A stretch of DNA of 64,000 nucleotides from Desulfosporosinus sp. FKB (GTDB lineage Bacteria; Bacillota; Desulfitobacteriia; Desulfitobacteriales; Desulfitobacteriaceae): NCBI RefSeq assembly GCF_002196705.1, contig NZ_NADJ01000015.1, positions 96,647-160,646 on the forward strand, written 5' to 3'. The number at the start of each line of letters is the position of its first letter. The first letter of the stretch is position 1. Below are positions 58,807 to 64,000 of the stretch, in pieces. Made by a program: the position numbers and the translations under genes. The notes under the pieces are model-generated. The model had not been told where the DNA came from and searched no databases. It saw only the letters and a program-made list of their open reading frames with translations.

Positions 58807-59223
58807 CTAGAGATTATTTTGGGGGGAGATTATCTTTAGTCCGACTAGATAACCAAGGCAAGTAATTATTAACGGTAAAAACATGGCCGCAAAAAATAAT
58901 TGACTCCTCATAAATTCCAAAAACATAAATCCGTTTACAGGAGCCATAATTGCAAAATTAACCATCACTAATGGATTAGGTCCTAAGTGCATGACAATAA
59001 AAGTTGTTCCTAATGCTACAGCCCAAAACATGATTGCAAATATTAAAAAGCTCTTTTTCCTTTCCCGCCCTCTAAAAATACCGAACAAGAACCATAATAC
59101 TAAGAAAAGTACTGTTAAGATGAAATTCAAGACTGTTGGCGATGGACCATCCACTAATCCTCTAGTATTTAATATCGTTGCTAAGCCAATTGTCAAGAGA
59201 GCAAATGTAATATTTAGTACCAT
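58807..59223 (-). CDS. Four-TM membrane protein of unknown function
   Basis: A 138-residue protein with four TM helices (NITFALLTIGLATIL; FILTVLFLVLWFLFGIF; FLIFAIMFWAVALGTTFIVM; FFAAMFLPLIITCLGYLVGL). A short basic loop RGRERKKS lies between TM2 and TM3. ATG at 59223 follows GGGGG at eight bases, better than the first possible start 39 bases upstream. No conserved family motif is recognised. Monocistronic. Confidence 0.6.
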   Translation of the reverse strand: MVLNITFALLTIGLATILNTRGLVDGPSPTVLNFILTVLFLVLWFLFGIFRGRERKKSFLIFAIMFWAVALGTTFIVMHLGPNPLVMVNFAIMAPVNGFMFLEFMRSQLFFAAMFLPLIITCLGYLVGLKIISPQNNL

Positions 59224-59511
59224 TTTAACAACCCCCAATACCTCATGTGAAATTTGTTTCACTAATTCTTTGAGAACTATCCAAGTTTCAAATGAGCTTT
59301 GTTCGCGAACTTTGGAATCAACAAAATACCCTCTGTTAATCTCCTACACTTTAGGCGACTTCAAAGATGATTTTGGAGATTTACTCCATTATCAAAACTC
59401 TATTACATAAATAATATTCTCTGTTTATGGTACTATCACCTTTATTTTACATGCTCTTTATATAAAAAATATCCTGCATCCAGTGTTTAACAGGATGCAG
59501 GATATGATAAC

Positions 59512-60297
59512 CTACACTTCATATAATTGATCTTCCTTATTGAAGAACGTACGGTAACCTAACTGTAACATTATGATGACAGTAAGTGCCACAGCACCAA
59601 GGATTCCAAACATTATCGCTATTTGGTAAGCTATTGCAGTTGTCGGAGATGTACCGGAAAGGATTTGACCAGTCATCATCCCCGGTAAGAAAACTATTCC
59701 CATACCTACCATAGATTGAATTGTTGGCAAAATAGCAGCATCAAAAGTACTGTTGATTATGTTTCTTGTTGCAACCTGAGGTGTTGCTCCAAGTATTAAC
59801 GCTTCTTCCACCAATGCTTTTTGTGTTGTCATCCCTTCAATCAGGGATCTAATCCCGAGAGATATTCCCGTCATCGAGTTGCCAACGAGCATTCCAGCTA
59901 TTGGCACAAAATATTGCGGATTGTACCAAGGAGTAATCCGTACTATTACCAATAAAAAATACAAAAGGCAAGATAAAGTCCCTATACTCATTGAAATTAC
60001 TACAACTTTCTTTAGCGGAGCAGATAATTTACCTTTAAATTTTCTGAAAATAGTGTAGATCGAAAATGCTTCCATCAAAATAATAATACCTCCGGTAATG
60101 AACGGATTAGGATAGCGAAATACATACACCAGAATATAACCGGTCAAAATTAACTGTAAAGTCATTCTAAATGAAGAAATTAAGATTTCCTTTTCTCTAT
60201 TTATCCCTCGTATTCTTATAATCACAAGAACAATAATTACAAAAAGATATGCAAGCACAACCTGCGAAGCAGTTAAATCAATTATTCCCTTCATCAT
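59512..60297 (-). CDS. fetB: Iron export ABC transporter permease FetB (UPF0014)
   Basis: A 261-residue permease of the UPF0014/YbbM family: seven TM segments with VPIAGMLVGNSMTGISLGIR and ALILGATPQVATRNIINSTF, which are characteristic, and VGMGIVFLPGMMTGQILSG. In E. coli FetAB exports iron and protects against peroxide stress. GGAGGTG precedes the ATG; the start overlaps the end of fetA by 20 bases, so the two are translationally coupled. Confidence 0.9.
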   Translation of the reverse strand: MMKGIIDLTASQVVLAYLFVIIVLVIIRIRGINREKEILISSFRMTLQLILTGYILVYVFRYPNPFITGGIIILMEAFSIYTIFRKFKGKLSAPLKKVVVISMSIGTLSCLLYFLLVIVRITPWYNPQYFVPIAGMLVGNSMTGISLGIRSLIEGMTTQKALVEEALILGATPQVATRNIINSTFDAAILPTIQSMVGMGIVFLPGMMTGQILSGTSPTTAIAYQIAIMFGILGAVALTVIIMLQLGYRTFFNKEDQLYEV

Positions 60298-60931
60298 TAC
60301 ACCTCCGGGTTAAGCATCTACCTTTCGATATCTCGATGATAGTGTCGGAATACTTCTCAGCAATCGCTTTCGAATGTGTAACCATTACAATCGTCTTCTT
60401 TTCTCTCTTTACATGTTCAGTCAGCATTTGAATAATCATTTCCTCAGTTTCATCATCCAGTGCTGATGAAGGCTCGTCAAGAAGATACACTTTCGAATTA
60501 AGGAGAAGTATTCGGCCTAATGCAAGCCTTTGTTTTTCTCCTCCTGAAAGGGTATTAGCAGAGTTTTCCAGAGACTTGCTTAATTTCACTTGTTCTAAGA
60601 TGTGATTTAATTCTTTATCACTTGGTAATTCCCTTTCCTGAAATCTTAATCCTGCATTTAAGTTATCTCTGATGCTCCCTTCAAATATAGCAGGGCTTTG
60701 GGAAAGCATACTAACAGTTCTACGATGGGCAACAGAATTTATCTGTCTCAAATCGGTTCCATTAAAAATAATCCTGCCCTGGGTGGGAGAAATTAACTTA
60801 TTTAGCATCCTTAAAATTGTTGTTTTTCCACTGCCGCTTGCACCTACAAGAGTTGTAATTTCCTCCTGCTCTATTTCAAGCTTAGGAAGATCTAGTACAT
60901 CCTTGTATTTTACATCGTAAAATTCAAACAT
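60278..60931 (-). CDS. fetA: Iron export ABC transporter ATPase FetA
   Basis: A 217-residue ABC ATPase: Walker A GASGSGKTT, Q-loop SQSPAIF, signature LSGGEKQRLALG, Walker B VYLLDEPSSALDD and the switch histidine VTHSK. It pairs with the downstream UPF0014 permease. ATG at 60931 has AAAGG nine bases upstream and overlaps the stop codon of a broken PadR gene (60924-60926), so the three were once one unit. Confidence 0.9.
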   Translation of the reverse strand: MFEFYDVKYKDVLDLPKLEIEQEEITTLVGASGSGKTTILRMLNKLISPTQGRIIFNGTDLRQINSVAHRRTVSMLSQSPAIFEGSIRDNLNAGLRFQERELPSDKELNHILEQVKLSKSLENSANTLSGGEKQRLALGRILLLNSKVYLLDEPSSALDDETEEMIIQMLTEHVKREKKTIVMVTHSKAIAEKYSDTIIEISKGRCLTRRCNDEGNN

Positions 60932-61118
60932 TGTCATCAACCTTTACATTACCAATCTCACTGACCAACTCAGCCAGATCGTTCTTAGACTCAATCAACT
61001 CGTGTTTACCTGCTTCTGTTATAACATAATAAATACGGATTTCCCTATCTACATTTTATTGTAGATGAAAGTGCAACTGGACCTGTTGTCAGCTGCACTT
61101 TCACTTTCTCCTTATCTA
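60924..61118 (-). pseudogene. Broken PadR-family regulator
   Basis: The 3' part reads DREIRIYYVITEAGKHELIESKND and ends in TGA inside fetA, matching the PadR wing segment (IYYxITEAGK.EL). Upstream, a different frame holds TTGPVALSSTIK, which fits the GPxTLYxxIKRL helix, so a frameshift with an in-frame stop lies near 61050. The N-terminal end is lost where repeat copy 7 begins (61122). PadR regulators commonly control transporters; fetAB may have lost its regulator. Confidence 0.6.
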
Positions 61119-61121
61119 CTA

Positions 61122-61244
61122 GTGAACTCGTTCAGCTAAAGCTGAACATCGGGGCTTCAGATGGGGACTCTACCCCGCCTGAAGTTAACGAAGGACCCAC
61201 CCCCACTTATAGAAGTGGGGGTCTTAAAAATTGGTTGGATAAAT
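61122..61244 (+). repeat. Interspersed IS200/IS605-like repeat, copy 7 (full short form)
   Basis: Left hairpin GTTCAGCTAAAGCTGAAC, hairpin with CTTCAG and CTGAAG enclosing GGGG and CCCC, terminal hairpin CCCCCACTT / AAGTGGGGG and tail TTGGTTGGATAAA. This is the clearest complete copy without the extra module. Confidence 0.8.
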
Positions 61245-61746
61245 CCTCTCATAGCGTAGACAGTAATTATAATAATTCACATTGTACCTGTTCTATTTAA
61301 TCAAATTCAAATTAAGCTTGAAATGTTTATCTTACAGTTCATTAAACTCACTATCATTTTCTATATTTCGCTCGAAAACCTTCCCGTTTGCAATAACCTT
61401 AAAATGGTCATCGGTTAATGTAATTCCAATATTATATAAATCTTTTGTCAAAAAAACGCATCCCATTTTTCTTTATTCATTATTATAACATAATATTTGT
61501 CGGGTTATTTCATATATTTCTTCACTTATGAGATGCAGATAGCGCATATATGAATACTAATTCAAAACATAAGTTCTGTAATGCTGTGAATTATGTTAAT
61601 AACCCAGGTTAAGTACAAAGTGTCTCGATAGCATACACATTGAGATTGACTGAAGAATATCGGTTTTGTAAATTCCCTAATTAATTTGAGGTTTTAGGGA
61701 ATTACTATCTTCAAACTAAGCCATAACAGAGAAAGGAGTCATAAGT
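61245..61746. other. Mostly gene-free stretch
   Basis: About 500 bases holding only the weak 44-aa frame at 61332 and an inverted repeat at about 61672-61704 (AATTCCCTAA / TTAGGGAATT) just before the next gene. Confidence 0.4.
61332..61466 (-). CDS. Possible 44-aa protein
   Basis: A short frame, MGCVFLTKDLYNIGITLTDD then HFKVIANGKVFERNIENDSE, with protein-like composition but no ribosome-binding site. Could be a small gene or a remnant. Confidence 0.3.
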   Translation of the reverse strand: MGCVFLTKDLYNIGITLTDDHFKVIANGKVFERNIENDSEFNEL

Positions 61747-62382
61747 GTGTCTGTGATTTATCAAGATTTACGCCAATTTAGCACGTACATTCCGCCAATT
61801 AACCTTACTTTTCACCAATATCTTCTATTTACCAGTGAGCCAATTTTGTTTCATACGGGCAGCGTTCAACAAGCAACTGAACTGGTGCCTAAGCTGAAAA
61901 CCATTCTCGGGGATAATAACCTAAACTATATCTTTGTTTCTCATTTTGAAGCTGATGAATGCGGCGGATTGTCATACCTTCTCGAACATTTTCCCCAAGC
62001 TAAAGCAATATGCTCTGAAGTGACAGCCCGTCAGCTAACCGGATTTGGACTTACTCAAGAGTGTATTACCAAAAAACCTGGCGAGAAACTGACAACGGAA
62101 AGTTACGAATTAGAGTTCTTTAGTTACCCTTCTGAAATTCATCTTTGGGAGGGCCTGCTGGTCTTGGAAAAAAGACGCGGTATCTTTTTCAGCAGTGACC
62201 TGATGTTTCGCTTCGGGGAAGCAAGCGATGCTGTTCTAGAATCCAACTGGAAGACGGAAATCGACGATATCAGTAAGGAACAAGTACCAGACCCGGAACG
62301 CCTTATAAAGTTACAACAAACATTAAAACAATTAAACCCCAATTTTGTAGCAACCGGCCACGGCCCCTGCCTAAATGTATAA
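61747..62382 (+). CDS. Flavodiiron-like metallo-beta-lactamase protein (ODP-like)
   Basis: A 211-residue protein equal to the diiron domain of flavodiiron proteins, without the flavodoxin domain. Candidate ligands: HFEADECGG (H, E, D; the family's following His is Glu here), a histidine in SEIHLWEGL, the aspartate in FFSSDLMF and the histidine in ATGHGP. Stand-alone domains of this type bind oxygen or act in oxygen-sensing chemotaxis, or reduce O2 or NO with a separate donor. GTG start behind GAAAGGAG. A PNPOx-like FMN protein follows after 59 bases and may be its partner. Confidence 0.85.
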   Translation: MSVIYQDLRQFSTYIPPINLTFHQYLLFTSEPILFHTGSVQQATELVPKLKTILGDNNLNYIFVSHFEADECGGLSYLLEHFPQAKAICSEVTARQLTGFGLTQECITKKPGEKLTTESYELEFFSYPSEIHLWEGLLVLEKRRGIFFSSDLMFRFGEASDAVLESNWKTEIDDISKEQVPDPERLIKLQQTLKQLNPNFVATGHGPCLNV

Positions 62383-62441
62383 AAGATAATAAAACATCAA
62401 GATTTCTTAGGTTAATACTTAATTTTAAGGAGGTTCTCTAA

Positions 62442-62819
62442 ATGCCTATTGAAAAGCTTAAAGAAGTGCTAACTCACCCTTCCGATGGAGCAGTCGCTAT
62501 CGTAACTCAAGGGATAAATGAGCCCCACGTGGTCAACACATGGAACAGCTACATTAACATAACACCCGATGGTAAATTTCTCATCCCGGTTGGCGGAATG
62601 AACGAAACCGAGAAAAATGTGGCAAGAAATAATAAGGTTAAACTCACTATCGCTAATCGCGAAGTGCAAGGCAAAATGTATAAAGGAACAGGCTTTTTAA
62701 TTAAGGGAACCGCTGGTTTTATAAAAGAAGGTTCGGAATTTGAGATGATTAAAACTAAATTTCCCTGGGCAAGGGCGGTTCTAGAAATAACTATCGAATC
62801 TGCGGACCAAACACTATAG
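62442..62819 (+). CDS. Pyridoxamine 5'-phosphate oxidase-like FMN-binding protein
   Basis: A 125-residue split-barrel protein. Features are PHVVNTWNSYINITPDGKFLIPVG, KNVARNNKVKLTIANRE and GTGFLIKGTAGFIKEG, typical of the FMN-binding PNPOx-like family of small oxidoreductases. AAGGAGG precedes the ATG. It is 59 bases after the diiron-like gene in the same direction, so a two-gene unit with possible electron transfer between them is plausible. Confidence 0.82.
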   Translation: MPIEKLKEVLTHPSDGAVAIVTQGINEPHVVNTWNSYINITPDGKFLIPVGGMNETEKNVARNNKVKLTIANREVQGKMYKGTGFLIKGTAGFIKEGSEFEMIKTKFPWARAVLEITIESADQTL

Positions 62820-62960
62820 ATAATGAACGTGATTTGAGACCGGGTTATGTTCATTGACGAAATATAATGCGTCAAAAGGCCGCCACATTAATTATTAAAT
62901 TTCGCCAACAAGCCATTACACTTACACTTACACTTAAACATGGCATATAGAGAGTGAATA

Positions 62961-62988
62961 AAAAAGATCAGGCTTTCCTGATCTTTTT
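62961..62988. terminator. Strong terminator
   Basis: Arms AAAAAGATCAGG and CCTGATCTTTTT with a 4-base loop; A and T runs on both sides. Confidence 0.8.
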
Positions 62989-63151
62989 TTGATGGTCTGA
63001 AGCGTACAAAAAAGTCATCCCCTCTGCTCTAACCCATCGCCTATTTTGAACAATTTCTGTAAATCTTTACACATAGACTTAGACTTACCCTATTCATATA
63101 ATAGAATTGTCGGTTAAAAAAATTCATCCTTTCTCTTTAGTTATGATCCAT

Positions 63152-63186
63152 AAAACACCCTCAACGAATTTGTTGGGGGTGTTTTT
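63152..63186. terminator. Strong terminator
   Basis: Arms AAAACACCCTCAAC and GTTGGGGGTGTTTT with a 6-base loop. Confidence 0.8.
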
Positions 63187-63276
63187 ATAATATATAAATA
63201 ATCCTTGGTAAGACAAATTTCATGATATCCATATATTACATATTATGTAACAGATATGGTAAAGGAGGAAATAACA

Positions 63277-63387
63277 ATGGCATTAGGTACAGGTGTTGCT
63301 GGTGCTTATGGCACAGGTTTTGGTGCTGGAATTGCTATCATTGTTGTGATTATACTGCTTCTTATCGCACTCGGAATCGTATTCTAA
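63277..63387 (+). CDS. YjcZ-like tiny membrane protein (36 aa), cassette 2
   Basis: A 36-residue protein: Gly/Ala/Tyr head MALGTGVAGAYGTGFGAG and TM helix IAIIVVIILLLIALGIVF. It is the counterpart of the 35-aa gene at 24803, with an almost identical helix. AAAGGAGG precedes the ATG. The next tiny gene follows after 18 bases. Confidence 0.8.
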   Translation: MALGTGVAGAYGTGFGAGIAIIVVIILLLIALGIVF

Positions 63388-63405
63388 TTTATTGGAGGGG
63401 TTAAT

Positions 63406-63546
63406 ATGTACGGAATGGGTTATGGCGGAATGAGTGGAGCATGTTGTCATCCCCCTGTCGCTGCTTATGGTTTTAGCGCAGGCGTGGGCGTCGGAATAAT
63501 AGCAATTGCAATTCTGATTCTAATCGCTTTAGGTGTAATCTTCTAA
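63406..63546 (+). CDS. YjcZ-like tiny membrane protein (46 aa), cassette 2
   Basis: A 46-residue protein: Gly/Met/Tyr head with CCHPP, then TM helix GVGIIAIAILILIALGVIF, nearly identical to that of the 55-aa gene at 24935. TTGGAGGGG precedes the ATG. A hairpin terminator follows at 63557, as in cassette 1. Confidence 0.8.
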   Translation: MYGMGYGGMSGACCHPPVAAYGFSAGVGVGIIAIAILILIALGVIF

Positions 63547-63556
63547 ATAATATTAA

Positions 63557-63586
63557 AAGGCTATCATCGACTAAGGTGGTAGCCTT
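63557..63586 (+). terminator. Terminator of YjcZ-like cassette 2
   Basis: Arms AAGGCTATCATC and GGTGGTAGCCTT (two G-T pairs), matching in sequence and position the terminator of cassette 1. Confidence 0.7.
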
Positions 63587-63612
63587 ATTAACCATAAAAA
63601 GGAGTTGATTTT

Positions 63613-63738
63613 ATGTTTGGTTTCGGATTTCTTCCCTTTGCTCTGGGATTAGGTTTAGGAGCAACAATGGCTAGACCTCGTTATTACCCATCGGCGTACC
63701 CCTATGCTTACTCCCCATATCCCTACGGGTGGTATTAA
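63613..63738 (+). CDS. Small Gly/Tyr/Pro-rich protein
   Basis: A 41-residue protein: a hydrophobic Gly/Leu/Phe head MFGFGFLPFALGLGLGATMA and a tyrosine/proline-rich tail RPRYYPSAYPYAYSPYPYGW. AAGGAG precedes the ATG. Such tyrosine-rich tails are common in spore-coat or surface proteins. It follows cassette 2 and ends in a strong terminator. No family is recognised. Confidence 0.65.
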   Translation: MFGFGFLPFALGLGLGATMARPRYYPSAYPYAYSPYPYGWY

Positions 63739-63743
63739 TATTT

Positions 63744-63771
63744 AAGCAGAGGGGCTAATCCCCCTCTGCTT
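63744..63771. terminator. Strong bidirectional terminator
   Basis: Arms AAGCAGAGGGG and CCCCTCTGCTT with a 6-base loop. It separates the small genes from the rRNA spacer and can end transcription from both sides. Confidence 0.75.
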
Positions 63772-63789
63772 TTAAAGATGAACATTTTT

Positions 63790-63989
63790 ACATTTATTAA
63801 AGGATATTTTGAACTTTGGTCTCTCAAAACTAAACAACAGTTCTGCCAATGAGCTGCCGATCCCTCAGCTTAAGTCTTTCGACTCGTTTTGATCTCTTAT
63901 TGAAAACTTAGTTTCTCAACTTCATTTTCTTAAGAGCATCGACCCATAGGATGTTCGTTTAAAGCACAAAGCTCTAAACCGTTCTCCTT
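63790..63989 (-). other. Stub of 16S-23S internal transcribed spacer
   Basis: Read on the minus strand, the segment begins directly after the 16S 3' end with CTAAGGAGAACGG and contains TTGTTTAGTTTTGAGAGACC, a typical spacer element of Firmicute rRNA operons. No 23S gene follows; a terminator and plus-strand protein genes do. Confidence 0.65.
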
Positions 63990-64000
63990 AGAAAGGAGGT
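63990..64000 (-). rRNA. rrs: 16S rRNA, 3' end (partial)
   Basis: The last bases, AGAAAGGAGGT, are the reverse complement of the 16S 3' end ACCTCCTTTCT (anti-Shine-Dalgarno). The gene runs beyond the right edge. The following spacer-like sequence supports rRNA over a simple ribosome-binding site. Confidence 0.7.

Larger units (their letters stand above)
62820..63276 (+). other. Gene-free stretch with two terminators
   Basis: About 460 bases. Two strong hairpin terminators (62961-62988 and 63152-63186) lie 160 bases apart with no convincing frame between, so a small RNA or a lost gene is possible. Confidence 0.45.

Noticed and set aside
12354..61244. Could the interspersed repeats be a CRISPR array?
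   Set aside because: Copies are kilobases apart, in both orientations and of variable length, with no regular spacers and no cas genes.
63990..64000. AGAAAGGAGGT at the window end as a ribosome-binding site
   Set aside because: The adjoining 200 bases read on the minus strand as 16S-23S spacer, so the 16S 3' end is the better reading; a ribosome-binding site is not fully excluded because the window stops there.
1..64000. tRNA genes, prophage genes, restriction or toxin-antitoxin systems
   Set aside because: None could be recognised on either strand; no integrase, capsid, methylase or toxin signature was seen.

Overview
The window looks like the chromosome of an anaerobic, spore-forming, low-GC Firmicute of the Desulfosporosinus/Desulfitobacterium type (Peptococcaceae). 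This rests on gene content (aryl-sulfate sulfotransferase, alkyl-sulfatase-like protein, SulP and UPF0324 anion transporters, a large FAD/Fe-S oxidoreductase, an ATP-grasp-less cyanophycin-synthetase-like Mur ligase, YjcZ-like and DUF3231-like sporulation-type proteins), on strong AGGAGG ribosome-binding sites with frequent GTG/TTG starts, and on the 16S rRNA 3' end at the right edge. The genus is inferred; no database search was possible.

Layout. 1-7.6 kb: edge of a LigD-type phosphoesterase gene, an ABM monooxygenase, a CHASE4-PAS-GGDEF-HD-GYP receptor, mscL with a zinc-ribbon tail, bcp, osmC, then a thioredoxin reductase/thioredoxin pair. 7.7-13.9 kb: an organosulfur cluster (aryl-sulfate sulfotransferase, divergent LysR regulator, MFS transporter, alkyl-sulfatase-like hydrolase). 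14-20 kb: MerR/TipAS regulator, GNAT enzyme, CphA-like Mur ligase, cytochrome c lipoprotein, polysaccharide deacetylase. 20-25.6 kb: OmpR-type two-component system facing a secreted helical protein and a lipoprotein, a small zinc protein and tiny sporulation-type membrane proteins. 25.6-28.9 kb: glycosyltransferase/TetR cassette bracketed by two copies of an interspersed repeat, and a second TipAS regulator. 29-35 kb: FIST-GGDEF-HD-GYP protein, two tandem DUF3231-like proteins and an IS110/IS1111 insertion sequence. 35.8-44.7 kb: OFA-type MFS and amidohydrolase, then a LytS/LytR-type pair divergent from the FAD/Fe-S oxidoreductase with a methionine-rich tail. 44.7-55.2 kb: acyltransferase, QueG-like ferredoxin protein, GGDEF-EAL protein, UPF0324 transporter with a 55-aa partner, SulP transporter, multidrug MFS. 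55.5-56.9 kb: a four-gene operon of unknown tryptophan-rich membrane proteins, one built from two repeats of about 105 aa. 57.5-64 kb: second acyltransferase, fetAB with a broken PadR gene, a flavodiiron-like beta-lactamase-fold protein, a PNPOx-like protein, a second YjcZ-like cassette and the 16S 3' end with a spacer stub.

An interspersed family of seven repeats (about 50-185 bp, sharing a left-end hairpin) resembles non-autonomous IS200/IS605-type ends. Its copies sit at gene borders, and one supplies the stop codon of a small gene. The strongest leads for something undescribed are the four-gene membrane operon at 55.5-56.9 kb, the Mur ligase that lacks the ATP-grasp domain, the repeat family with compensatory stem changes, and the 16S end with no 23S gene beside it.
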